From Firmicutes bacterium UBA6806 (GTDB taxonomy: Bacteria > Bacillota > Clostridia > Peptostreptococcales > Acidaminobacteraceae), in NCBI GenBank assembly GCA_002452745.1, contig DKFC01000043.1:45209-109208 (forward strand): a DNA stretch of 64,000 bases. Reading direction: 5' to 3'. The notes under the pieces were generated by a model. It saw only the letters and a program-made list of their open reading frames with translations, did not search any database and was not told the origin of the DNA. Made by a program: the position numbers and the translations under genes. This document shows positions 1 through 8,017 of this stretch, in pieces (within the stretch, counting starts at the first letter, position 1; each line of letters opens with the position of its first letter).

Positions 1-1001
1 TTGTTCTTAGCCACCATTAGGCCACCTACGACGCAAACCAGCACATACCCTAAATTGTTGACAAAATTAAGTGCTGGAAAGACGATTCCCGACATAAACT
101 GCGCTTTCCACGCCACATCATAGAGCTCACCGTTAATTTTTACAAATTCGTTAATCGAATCCTCTTCGTGACCAAATGCCTTGACTATCTTATGTCCTGT
201 GTACATTTCTTCCACATGTCCATTGAGCGTTCCTAGACTTCTCTGCTGCTCTGAGAAATACTTTTGTGATTTCTTAGCTATAAAAACCGTAATCATCATG
301 CTCATGGGAAGTGTCAGCAGAGCTATCAGCGTCATGACTGGACTAATGCTGAGCATCATAACCAGAATGCCCACAACGCTTACGAAAGATGTGATAAGTT
401 GTGTCAAGCTCTGCTGAAGTGTTGTGGCTATTGTATCCATATCGTTTGTAATCCTGCTCAGCACTTCTCCGTGTGTGTGGCCGTCGAAGTACTTTAATGG
501 CAGTTTATCGAGTTTGTCTTTTACGTCTTTTCTCATGGTATACACCGTATTTTGTGCCACGCTTGACATGATAAAAGACATGCCAAAGCTAAACAGTGCG
601 CTGATAACATACAGCCCCAACAATAAGAGCAGTATCTTGCCAATGTATTCAAAATCCACTAACGGGACGCTTTCGCTCTTGATCTTTTCAATAGTGGAAG
701 CGGGAAGTTTCTGCTGAATTGCATACATCAGTTTAATCTGATGCGTGTACAGTCCCAAAATTCCCTCGCCGAGTTTCGTGGTGGCCTTTCCCATGATCTT
801 AGGACCACTTATAGTGAAAACGGTACTCATAATCGCCATAAAAAAGACCATTACGAATCTTGTCCTCTGAGGTTTTAAATACGAAACCAGACGTTTTAGA
901 GTTCCCTTAAAATCCTTTGCCTTTTGAGCGGGGACACCCATCATCGGGCCACCGCCCATCCTTGGCCCGCCCTGAGGTCTTCTCTTTTGATTTTCTGCCA
1001 T
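1..1001 (-). CDS. ABC exporter half-transporter, membrane domain (partial, C-terminus off the left edge)
   Basis: The visible 333 codons encode a Gly/Met-rich cytoplasmic N-terminus (about residues 1-30) followed by the six-helix membrane domain of a type I ABC exporter; the nucleotide-binding domain lies beyond base 1. The start ATG at 1001 overlaps the stop of the preceding ABC gene as TAATG, preceded by GAGGAG inside that gene, so the two are translationally coupled. Family knowledge: such adjacent pairs form heterodimeric multidrug exporters of the TM287/288, YheH/YheI or BmrCD type, and the longer Gly/Met-rich N-terminus is common in one partner. I infer it is the partner of the 1001-2725 product. 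The substrate cannot be told. Confidence 0.9.
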   Translation of the reverse strand, partial: MAENQKRRPQGGPRMGGGPMMGVPAQKAKDFKGTLKRLVSYLKPQRTRFVMVFFMAIMSTVFTISGPKIMGKATTKLGEGILGLYTHQIKLMYAIQQKLPASTIEKIKSESVPLVDFEYIGKILLLLLGLYVISALFSFGMSFIMSSVAQNTVYTMRKDVKDKLDKLPLKYFDGHTHGEVLSRITNDMDTIATTLQQSLTQLITSFVSVVGILVMMLSISPVMTLIALLTLPMSMMITVFIAKKSQKYFSEQQRSLGTLNGHVEEMYTGHKIVKAFGHEEDSINEFVKINGELYDVAWKAQFMSGIVFPALNFVNNLGYVLVCVVGGLMVAKN

Positions 1002-2725
1002 TACATCTCCTCCTCTGATAACTGAGAGGAAACAATTTCTCTGTAAACCTCACTGGTTTTAAGCAGTTCGTAATGCTTGCCAACAGCAGATATTTTGCCT
1101 TCATCCAAGACGATGATTCTATCAGCATCTTTGACGGTGCTCACACGCTGAGCGACTATGATGACAGTGGCCTCTTTTGTCTCACCCTTTAACGCATGGC
1201 GCAAACTGGCATCTGTCTTGTAGTCAAGTGCAGAAAAGCTATCGTCAAATATATAAATTTCAGGGTTTCTAACCAGTGCTCTGGCAATTGAGACCCGCTG
1301 TTTCTGTCCACCCGAGAGGTTTGTACCCCCTTGTGATACAGCAGATTCATAACCGTCTTGCATCTTGGAAATAAAGTCATCCGCCTGAGCAATTTTTGCC
1401 GCATGGATCACCTCTTTCATGCTCGCATCTTTTTTCCCAAATAAAATGTTTTCTTTTATAGTACCGCTGAAGAGCACCACCGATTGAGGAACGAATCCAA
1501 TTTTGCTTCTCAAATGATGTTGACTCAATTTGGAGATGTCCACACCGTTAACGCGAATCACGCCTTGATTAATATCATAAAATCTAGGAACGAGGTTGAT
1601 GAGCGTCGATTTACCTGAACCAGTTCCTCCGATAATGGCAGTCACTTCTCCTGGCCCTGTTTTAAAGCTGATATTTGAAAGTGCTGGCGCTTCTGCTCCT
1701 GGATAGTAAAATGTCACATTGTCAAATTCCAAGTACCCCCGCTGTTCATCTGCTGCAACGGTTTTTTCCGCATCTTTGATTTCAGGTTCTAAATCCAAAA
1801 TTTCGTTGATTCTCACAGCCGATGCCTGTGCTCTCGGTATCATGACAAACATAATCGACACCATGATAATGGAGAACATAATCTGCATGGCGTATTGAAG
1901 AAATGCCATCATATCTCCCAGCTCCATGTTGCCATCTGCGATTCTAATACCTGCAAACCAAATGATGGCAACCGAGGTGAGGTTCATAAAGAGCATCATC
2001 ATCGGCTGCATTGCCGCCATGATGCGATTTACTTTGATGGAGGTGTCCACCAAATCCTTATTGGCCTCATCAAATCGTTTGCGTTCCACCCTTTGTTTGT
2101 CAAAAGCCCTGATGACCCGAATTCCAATGAGGTTCTCCCTCACTACTCGGTTCAATGTATCCAGTTTGACCTGCATCACTTTAAAAAGTGGCACGACAAA
2201 TGTTGCCAGTCCGCCTATGGTCAGCGCCATTAACGGCAGAACAATTGCAAGGATCAATGTCAGGTGAGCATCTTTTGAAAGGGCCATGATAATCCCCCCG
2301 ATACACAGGATTGGCGCATAAATCATAAAGCGCATTCCCATGACCAAAAGCGTTTGTATCTGGGTGATGTCGTTTGTAGTTCTGGTAATCATGGAAGAGG
2401 TTCCCATGATATCAAACTCGTGCAGTGCAAATTGCTCTGCTTTGACAAACACACGCTCTCTGAGATCACGGCTAAATGCAACGGCAACCCTAGCCGATAG
2501 GTAACTTCCCAAAATGGCGCAACTGCTACTTGCAAGAGCCACTAACAGCATATACCCGCCATACTTCCATATATAGCCTGAGTTCCCCTTCATCATTCCT
2601 TCGTTGACGACATCTGACATGAGCGTCGGCAGATAGAGTTCTGCCATTGCCTGCCCAAATAAGACGAGCAATATCGCAAAAAAAGGGAACAGATAGGGTT
2701 TAAAAAATCTAAATATTTTTAACAT
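1001..2725 (-). CDS. ABC exporter half-transporter with degenerate ATPase site
   Basis: This 574-residue protein has a six-helix ABC transmembrane domain (about 1-310) and an ATPase domain with Walker A GGTGSGKST (366-374) and signature LSGGQ (470-474). Walker B ends IFDD, so the catalytic glutamate is an aspartate, and the switch-loop histidine is a glutamine (AQR near 525). These two substitutions are the hallmark of the non-consensus half of heterodimeric exporters, whose partner supplies the canonical residues. The start has TAGGAG six bases upstream. It follows two HlyD-like adaptor genes and a MarR gene in one operon, suggesting drug or lipid export controlled by MarR. Confidence 0.93.
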   Translation of the reverse strand: MLKIFRFFKPYLFPFFAILLVLFGQAMAELYLPTLMSDVVNEGMMKGNSGYIWKYGGYMLLVALASSSCAILGSYLSARVAVAFSRDLRERVFVKAEQFALHEFDIMGTSSMITRTTNDITQIQTLLVMGMRFMIYAPILCIGGIIMALSKDAHLTLILAIVLPLMALTIGGLATFVVPLFKVMQVKLDTLNRVVRENLIGIRVIRAFDKQRVERKRFDEANKDLVDTSIKVNRIMAAMQPMMMLFMNLTSVAIIWFAGIRIADGNMELGDMMAFLQYAMQIMFSIIMVSIMFVMIPRAQASAVRINEILDLEPEIKDAEKTVAADEQRGYLEFDNVTFYYPGAEAPALSNISFKTGPGEVTAIIGGTGSGKSTLINLVPRFYDINQGVIRVNGVDISKLSQHHLRSKIGFVPQSVVLFSGTIKENILFGKKDASMKEVIHAAKIAQADDFISKMQDGYESAVSQGGTNLSGGQKQRVSIARALVRNPEIYIFDDSFSALDYKTDASLRHALKGETKEATVIIVAQRVSTVKDADRIIVLDEGKISAVGKHYELLKTSEVYREIVSSQLSEEEM

Positions 2726-2743
2726 GCTTTGCTCCTATTGCCT

Positions 2744-3895
2744 CTAATGGTCAGCAGTGCTCACAGTCATCTGATCTTGAATGATGTGTGTATTTGAAAT
2801 TGCAACTATTTCGCCTGCTTCAAGTCCTGTCAGTATCTCCACAGTATCACTGTTTTTGAGTCCTGAAACAACAGCTCTTTTCTCCGCCTTGCCTTCATTT
2901 ATCACATATACGAAGTTCTTTCCCTCTGATGTGACCAGAGCGCTCACTGGAACCACCACATGGGAATTTCCCTTAAATACAATATCCGTTCTTGCAGATA
3001 ATCCCGCCAGCAGTAATTTATCATTTACAAGGGTTATTTCTATTGGAAAAATCTTGCCTGTGCTGACTGCCATCGGCCCAATTGAACTGATTTCGCCCTC
3101 CATGACTTCATCTGGATAAATGTCCACCGTCATGGAAACCCTTTGTCCTTCTTTGACATATGGCAGATAAGCCTGTGCAATTGTCCCCTTCAATTTAAGC
3201 GCTGATAGATCCGCCACCGTCATCAAGGTCATACCCGGAGATACGAGTTCACCAAGTTCCACATCATTGTTGATGACAACCCCCTCCATTGGACTTGTAA
3301 TAACGGCGTTATCTCTTTGCACCACTAGGGTGTTTATGCTGGCCTCAGCCGTTTTGACCGCGGCAATGGCTTGATTTCTAGCGGGGCCATCTGCATTTTC
3401 GAATTGTTTTTTTGAAATCTCATATTTGGATTCAATTTCAGAAAAAGCTGATTCAGACACCGCTCCATTTTCATAGAGATTCTTCGTGTCATTATAAGTC
3501 TTTTCCACTTGATTTAAAGTTACTTTAAGCGAATTTGCTTGATTTTGAACAGAGGCCAGCGCTGCTTGGGCTGATCCCAAGTTTGCCTTTGCCTGTTCGA
3601 TTTGGGCATCTAGGGTTTTGGTATCCAGTTCAATGAGCAGGTCTCCCACATGAACCTCTTCTCCCGATTTAATTGGATTTTTTAGGACGTCTCCCGATGC
3701 CTTGCTGCTGATGCTCACGGTTTCGTTTGGCACTAAGACACCTGTTAGCTTTAAAGATGCCTCCATTGCCTTTTCCTCAGCAACTGCCGTTTTCACAGCG
3801 AGGGGCTTGACGACTTCTGTGCTTCCACATCCAGTAACCATTAGCCCCACTGACAACAATACGGCCAACACGCTTTTTATTTTAGCTCTATTCAT
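2744..3895 (-). CDS. HlyD/RND-type efflux adaptor lipoprotein
   Basis: This 383-residue membrane-fusion protein has a signal peptide ending in a VTGC lipobox (Cys23), so it should be lipid-anchored outside the membrane. After that come a split biotinyl-lipoyl domain, a long alpha-helical hairpin rich in Ala, Gln and Glu (about 95-190), and beta-barrel and membrane-proximal domains. Adaptors of this family couple an inner-membrane pump to the cell exterior. It lies 18 bases upstream of the ABC gene and 11 bases downstream of a second, shorter adaptor, so it probably serves the ABC exporter. The start has GGGAGG seven bases upstream. Confidence 0.88.
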   Translation of the reverse strand: MNRAKIKSVLAVLLSVGLMVTGCGSTEVVKPLAVKTAVAEEKAMEASLKLTGVLVPNETVSISSKASGDVLKNPIKSGEEVHVGDLLIELDTKTLDAQIEQAKANLGSAQAALASVQNQANSLKVTLNQVEKTYNDTKNLYENGAVSESAFSEIESKYEISKKQFENADGPARNQAIAAVKTAEASINTLVVQRDNAVITSPMEGVVINNDVELGELVSPGMTLMTVADLSALKLKGTIAQAYLPYVKEGQRVSMTVDIYPDEVMEGEISSIGPMAVSTGKIFPIEITLVNDKLLLAGLSARTDIVFKGNSHVVVPVSALVTSEGKNFVYVINEGKAEKRAVVSGLKNSDTVEILTGLEAGEIVAISNTHIIQDQMTVSTADH

Positions 3896-3906
3896 CTTTT
3901 GCCTCC

Positions 3907-4605
3907 CTATTTCACATGTATCTTAACTTTGGTGTTCATTCCGGGCATCAACGGCAGCTGTTCGTCATTGACGATGCTTATTTTCACTGGAATGAGCTGT
4001 GTTTGCTTTGTAAAATTGCCACTCGTATTCAGCGTTGGAAATGCTGAAAAAACGGATTCAGTCGCTTGTCCGATGCTCTGTACATACCCTGTAAATTGTT
4101 TCTTTCCAAAGGCATCCACAGTGATTTCCACGATTTGCCCCTCTTTGATTTTGAAAATATCAGTCTCTTCTATATTCGCCTTGATGTACATATGATCTGT
4201 ATCAGCGATAACAGCTGCCTCCATCCCAGGTGAGAGAACTTGTCCAGTGACCACTTCTGTCTGAATGACCTTTCCGTTAATCGGTGCTTTTATCTCCGCC
4301 TTTGAGACGATGGCATCTGCTGAATTGCTCAAGGCAGCGGGATTGATGACATTGCTGCTGAGGAGCATGCTGACATCTTGAACCCCCAAAATATCACCTT
4401 CTGAAAGCATATCCCCCTCTTTGACATTCCACTGAGCTATTTTACCTGTAATCTCAGGTGTTATAGAAATCATATCCGCCGTCAATCTCGCATCTTCTGT
4501 TATAAAAAAATGCGTTGTCGAATAATAAAATTGATAGCCGCCATAAGCACCACCTAGAATTGCAATTATTAACACAACGGTTAAAATCTTTTTTAATTTC
4601 TTCAT
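3907..4605 (-). CDS. Short HlyD-family secretion/efflux adaptor
   Basis: This 232-residue protein has an N-terminal membrane anchor (about 5-24) and a lipoyl-like domain. It has only a very short stretch where adaptors normally carry the coiled-coil hairpin, and then the C-terminal beta-barrel region. ATG at 4605 is chosen because AAGGTGA lies five bases upstream; an in-frame GTG at 4614 would sit inside that site. Having two different adaptors ahead of one ABC pair is unusual: either they form a mixed assembly or one serves another pump. It lies 36 bases downstream of the MarR gene. Confidence 0.82.
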   Translation of the reverse strand: MKKLKKILTVVLIIAILGGAYGGYQFYYSTTHFFITEDARLTADMISITPEITGKIAQWNVKEGDMLSEGDILGVQDVSMLLSSNVINPAALSNSADAIVSKAEIKAPINGKVIQTEVVTGQVLSPGMEAAVIADTDHMYIKANIEETDIFKIKEGQIVEITVDAFGKKQFTGYVQSIGQATESVFSAFPTLNTSGNFTKQTQLIPVKISIVNDEQLPLMPGMNTKVKIHVK

Positions 4606-4641
4606 ACTCGTCACCTTTTCTTATTTAATGGACTTCTTATA

Positions 4642-5070
4642 TTACTCCGCTTCTTTTTCAAGGAGCAGTTTCAGCTCTCCAAGCAGTTCTGTCATCCGAA
4701 AGAGTTCCTCTTCTGAGTAACCGTTTAGCTTTTCAGCCATAGCTGTCCTAACTTGCTTTTTATAGATATCGAGATAAGTTCGCCCCTTATCCGTAATCCT
4801 CAATAGAATCAGGCGTCTGTCCTCTTCGCTTGATTCTCTGACCACAAGGCCTTCTTCCACGAGTTTATGAGACGCGCCTGTTAAATTTGATTTGGGTATC
4901 TTCATGGAATCACTGTAAAAACTGATTGGCTTGCCGTCGAACTTCCCAATTTTAAAGAGCAGTTCGAGCTGTTGTCTCGGCATATCCGTTATATGATAAA
5001 CCCTCTTAAATTTTTTGAATATCAATGGCAATACTGAAATTAGGTTTTCAGCACATTGCTCCTGTTTCAT
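4642..5070 (-). CDS. MarR-family transcriptional regulator of the ABC efflux operon
   Basis: This is a winged-helix MarR protein of 142 residues when started at ATG 5070 (an adjacent ATG is at 5073), where GAGGAGG lies six bases upstream. An upstream in-frame ATG at 5139 has no ribosome site. The DNA-binding segment is about residues 50-95, including the wing residues SSEEDRR. It is the first gene of the operon leading to two adaptors and the ABC pair, so local repression of efflux with ligand-induced release is the likely role. That is inference from family and position. Confidence 0.88.
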   Translation of the reverse strand: MKQEQCAENLISVLPLIFKKFKRVYHITDMPRQQLELLFKIGKFDGKPISFYSDSMKIPKSNLTGASHKLVEEGLVVRESSEEDRRLILLRITDKGRTYLDIYKKQVRTAMAEKLNGYSEEELFRMTELLGELKLLLEKEAE

Positions 5071-5266
5071 CATCGTCCTCCTCTTGACTTTAATGTTGAA
5101 TTTTGTATTCATCTCTTTGGTCAATTGCTTTAAGCACATTTAATAACACGATATAATAGTAACATGATGTTATTAACTATAGCACTCTCTTAAATTTTCA
5201 TCAAGTCCTTTTTGCAACATATGAAATCTTTTTAAGATTTAAGCGATTTAACCCCTTAAATATAAA

Positions 5267-5338
5267 ATGCCCCAAATCATGTTTTCTCACTGGCTTTAGC
5301 ATTTCATCCACAGTGAGTTACAACATAATTTGGGGCAT
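5267..5338 (-). terminator. Long two-stem hairpin, probable terminator of the DUF2798 gene
   Basis: ATGCCCCAAATCATGTT pairs with AACATAATTTGGGGCAT with one C/T difference that is still a G-U pair in RNA. An inner CTCACTG/CAGTGAG stem sits within it. On the minus strand the hairpin is followed by a T-rich run (CATTTTATATTT) and lies 30 bases after the stop of the gene ending at 5369. The stem is longer than most terminators, so it may also be a repeat element. Confidence 0.6.
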
Positions 5339-5368
5339 ACCCGAAATAAATTAAAAAACTAAAACCGC

Positions 5369-5821
5369 CTACGCTGGATATATTTTTCCAAAACTAAACC
5401 TTACAATTGGCCCTACAAAGATGATTTGCAGAGGATATGCCATAATAAAATTCATCGGAATATTAATCAGCCATGCAGCAAAAATAGCTTTTGTAAAACC
5501 GACACCCATGAAAGCGCCAAACAAAGACATGATGATAACCATACCAATGACCATAAATGTCGAGATCGTAACGGCCTTTTTTATCATGGAATCATCTCTA
5601 TTAATAAATTTAAACGCCGTCTTTTTAGCCAATGGGCCCACAATAATCCAGTCTGATATAAAGGCAATTACAAACGCTAGAGGGAATCCCTTCAAAGTGT
5701 TTAAAAGTAAATTCTCTGACGTCCCGTGGATTCTGGCAATGTTGTACAGTGTCATGACGAACACCATTAAACTGCACATCATTAGTGTGAATATAAAACT
5801 CTCTTTCTTGTTCTTAGGCAT
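5369..5821 (-). CDS. DUF2798-family four-helix membrane protein
   Basis: This 150-residue protein has four predicted membrane helices (about 10-29, 45-65, 85-108 and 118-140) and the repeated AFVIAFISDWIIVGPLA and GPIVR style motifs of the DUF2798 family, an uncharacterised membrane protein group. Its start has GGGGAG six bases upstream. It stands alone between a terminator-like hairpin downstream and a long structured leader upstream (5852-5989), so its expression appears to be controlled by transcript attenuation. The neighbours are efflux genes, but no function can be assigned from sequence. Confidence 0.82.
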   Translation of the reverse strand: MPKNKKESFIFTLMMCSLMVFVMTLYNIARIHGTSENLLLNTLKGFPLAFVIAFISDWIIVGPLAKKTAFKFINRDDSMIKKAVTISTFMVIGMVIIMSLFGAFMGVGFTKAIFAAWLINIPMNFIMAYPLQIIFVGPIVRFSFGKIYPA

Positions 5822-5851
5822 CTTCGCTCCCCTTTTCTATAATTCAATAGG

Positions 5852-5894
5852 TTGTAAATCACTGCCATCTGAAATCGAAGCACGGGGTTTACAA
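5852..5894 (-). promoter_or_regulatory. Secondary hairpin in the DUF2798 leader
   Basis: TTGTAAA and TTTACAA form an inverted repeat bracketing about 29 bases, between the attenuator-like terminator and the start codon. It adds to the structured appearance of this 5' leader. No known riboswitch core was recognised. Confidence 0.35.
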
Positions 5895-5895
5895 T

Positions 5896-5948
5896 CAAAA
5901 AAAAGACAGGTATCTGATTATCACTTTCGTTACAATCAGACGCCTGTC
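5896..5948 (-). terminator. Intrinsic terminator inside the DUF2798 leader (candidate attenuator)
   Basis: On the minus strand GACAGG-CG-TCTGATT pairs with AATCAGA-TA-CCTGTC and is followed at once by a run of eight T, a textbook intrinsic terminator. It lies between the promoter at 5996-6025 and the start codon at 5821, so full-length transcript requires read-through. Confidence 0.8.
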
Positions 5949-5977
5949 AGATCCTCACTACTATTTCCGCTTGGCAT
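5936..5977 (-). other. Possible 13-codon leader ORF (MPSGNSSEDLTGV) in the attenuator
   Basis: An ATG at 5977 opens a 13-codon frame whose TGA falls in the 5' arm of the terminator stem, the arrangement used in translation-coupled attenuators. The only SD-like sequence (AGGTGAG, 5988-5994) lies just beside the predicted transcription start, so it may not be in the RNA. Translation of this ORF is therefore uncertain. Confidence 0.3.
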
Positions 5978-5995
5978 AAATTTAAATTCTCACCT

Positions 5996-6025
5996 ATTAT
6001 AAATTATGATTCAATTCTTTGTCAA
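5996..6025 (-). promoter_or_regulatory. Sigma-70-type promoter for the DUF2798 transcript
   Basis: TTGACA (6020-6025) and TATAAT (5996-6001) are separated by 18 bases on the minus strand, a strong vegetative promoter. The stretch 5822-6234 otherwise holds no gene, only this promoter, the attenuator and the leader hairpin. Confidence 0.7.
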
Positions 6026-6234
6026 CCATATCTTGAATTTTCTCTCTCATATTTTAAGCGTAGCCCTTCTCAGCTGCATTTCTTGAATTTGCAGAAATGC
6101 CCTCTAACCTTCTGTTATGACATAGCATCCCTCGGTGTCTATATCGACCTTTCAATTCTACTGGTAATATAGAGTCAGTGACTGATTTTTAGGCTTATTC
6201 ATTGACGAACTTGCTGAAAGGAGATTTTTATACC

Positions 6235-6267
6235 ATGACTATGACGAAAATCAACGTCCGGATGTGA
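6235..6267 (+). other. Ten-codon upstream ORF coupled to the tautomerase gene
   Basis: ATG at 6235, eleven bases after AAAGGAG, encodes MTMTKINVRM and stops at TGA (6265-6267), which overlaps the ATG of the next gene as TGATG. The next gene has no good ribosome site of its own. Coupled translation is therefore likely. Confidence 0.5.
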
Positions 6268-6521
6268 TGACAATTAATATTCGCGTCATGAATTCTGTTT
6301 GGACAAAGGAAATTCGAAAACAAGTTATTGAAAATGTACTGAACAAAATTGCAGAGGCCTGTAACATGCCCGCACCAGCTCCGACATGGTGGGTTTCACT
6401 TGAAATCATAGATGAGGGAAGTTGGGGATCAAGCGGTACAACTCTATCCATCCTCGATTTACTAAATTCTGGCGTCTTTACCCTTGAGCGCGAAGAAGCT
6501 ATTCTCAAGGCGTTTGGATAA
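6267..6521 (+). CDS. Tautomerase-superfamily-like small protein lacking the usual Pro1
   Basis: This 84-residue protein resembles 4-oxalocrotonate tautomerase-like proteins: a short beta strand (TINIRVM), a long helix, then the WWVSLEI strand and a SWGSSG motif like the WGxGG of the family. Those enzymes use an N-terminal proline as the catalytic base. Here the encoded N-terminus is Met-Thr, and no in-frame ATG-Pro is seen upstream. The activity may therefore be lost or changed, or the true start may be non-canonical. It is the only gene here on the plus strand and converges on the histidine kinase ending at 6541. Confidence 0.6.
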   Translation: MTINIRVMNSVWTKEIRKQVIENVLNKIAEACNMPAPAPTWWVSLEIIDEGSWGSSGTTLSILDLLNSGVFTLEREEAILKAFG

Positions 6522-6540
6522 TTGCTTATGAATAGATGAC

Positions 6541-7929
6541 TCACTCTGGCAAAATCACTTCAAAGCGGCTTCCCTTTCCCACTTCACTCTGTACAGTGAT
6601 ACTGCCTCCGTGCGCTTCCACGATGGCCTTTGTAATCGCAAGACCGATTCCAACACCACCAGAAGCTCTATTTCTAGACTTGTCCACACGATAGAACCGT
6701 TCGAAGATATGCTCAATGTCTTCTTTAGGAATTCCAATTCCCGTATCTTCAACAACGATTCTGGTCATCTCACCAAAATAGGACATGTTAACCACCACTT
6801 GGCCCTTTTCCTCTGTGTATTTAAGAGCGTTATTTAAGAGGTTTAGAAGAACTTGTTGTAGCTTTCGGGCATCTCCCAAAATTTCACAGGACATTCCGTG
6901 GTACTCGAGGGAAACTCCTTTTTTATAGTAGTCTCCTCTGACCATTGAGACAGTTTGTTCCACCACCGTTCCCAAGTTGACCAGTTCTTTATTCAACCTG
7001 AGCTGTGCACTCTCAAGCTGTGCGATCTTGGAAAGATCATTTACCAAATCTCCAAGTCGCTCAGCTTCCTTTTGAAGGGCGGTAAGTCGCTTTTCATCTG
7101 GATTCCAGATTCCATCTATCATGAGTTCAAGATGACTCGTCAACGTTGCGATAGGCGTTCTGAGTTCGTGTGCAATATCCGCCGTAAGCTGTTTTCTCAG
7201 TTCTTCTTGCCGATCCAATTCCTCTCCCAGCGCGTTTATGGTGCTTGATAGCTCTAAGACTTCTGTGGTTGTGGATTTTAACTTTGCATGGTTTCTATAC
7301 GTCCCCTTTATAATGTTCCTTGCACTCTCATTAATCATCATGAGTGGTCTGCTGAGGCGGTTTGATACCACCGCCCCCACAAGCACTGACAGGAGAAGTG
7401 ATAGGATACCTGCCCCTACAAGCACTTCTTTAAGCGCTTTGACATATCTGATTTCGGACTCATTAAAAAAATAAGGGCCATAAAATCCCACAATTAGAGT
7501 TCCGATGTCATCTCTTGCACTCTCCAGCACATACTTTTTTTCCTCATATCCGCCCTTAAAGTTAGGGTACTGCGCAAGCATGTTCTGTTCCATTTTAATC
7601 AACAGATCTGAACAGAATCCACGATTATAACCTTTAGCATCCCAAATGACCTGTCCCTTTTCGTCCAATATGGTAAGCAGAAATCCCTTTTCCATGGCAC
7701 TGACGCCAATCCCCTTCATGGCATGGGAATTCCAAGTGTTTTGTGCGCTATAGTAGGCATTATTCACTTGTATGACGAAATCCATGCTCTCCTCTCGAAT
7801 CTTCTCCCTCGTATAGGTCTCAAACCGACTTTTTATAAAATAGTCTGCTGAAAAACCCACTACTAAAATCATCACCAGAGCCGCCGAAAGAAAGGCCAAA
7901 GACACTTTATTTTTTAGTCTCATCCTCAT
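6541..7929 (-). CDS. Sensor histidine kinase (HAMP, HisKA, HATPase)
   Basis: This 462-residue membrane kinase has TM1 at about 10-30, an extracytoplasmic sensor (30-165), TM2 (about 168-190) and HAMP. HisKA with the phospho-acceptor His is in IAHELRTPIATL, and an HATPase domain carries N, G1 (DTGIGIP) and G2 (GVGIGLAI) boxes. It lies 88 bases downstream of an OmpR-type regulator in the same direction, so the two form a two-component system. The signal is unknown. Neighbouring MATE and ABC pumps suggest envelope or drug stress, but this is inference. An alternative ATG at 7923 exists; neither has a strong SD. Confidence 0.9.
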   Translation of the reverse strand: MRMRLKNKVSLAFLSAALVMILVVGFSADYFIKSRFETYTREKIREESMDFVIQVNNAYYSAQNTWNSHAMKGIGVSAMEKGFLLTILDEKGQVIWDAKGYNRGFCSDLLIKMEQNMLAQYPNFKGGYEEKKYVLESARDDIGTLIVGFYGPYFFNESEIRYVKALKEVLVGAGILSLLLSVLVGAVVSNRLSRPLMMINESARNIIKGTYRNHAKLKSTTTEVLELSSTINALGEELDRQEELRKQLTADIAHELRTPIATLTSHLELMIDGIWNPDEKRLTALQKEAERLGDLVNDLSKIAQLESAQLRLNKELVNLGTVVEQTVSMVRGDYYKKGVSLEYHGMSCEILGDARKLQQVLLNLLNNALKYTEEKGQVVVNMSYFGEMTRIVVEDTGIGIPKEDIEHIFERFYRVDKSRNRASGGVGIGLAITKAIVEAHGGSITVQSEVGKGSRFEVILPE

Positions 7930-8017
7930 AAGCGTTCAATCATCCCACTTTCAAAACTGTGTTATCATTCACTATTATTTACCTACAAAGTGTTCCCTAT
8001 TATACTCACTTGTATCC

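Noticed and set aside
5852..5989. Known riboswitch (fluoride, guanidine, preQ1, T-box) in the DUF2798 leader
   Set aside because: None of the conserved cores of these classes could be recognised; only generic hairpins and a terminator are visible.
5421..6002. Plus-strand ORF of 193 codons over the DUF2798 gene and leader
   Set aside because: It is antisense to a clear membrane-protein gene and has no ribosome site; it also reads through the terminator hairpin.
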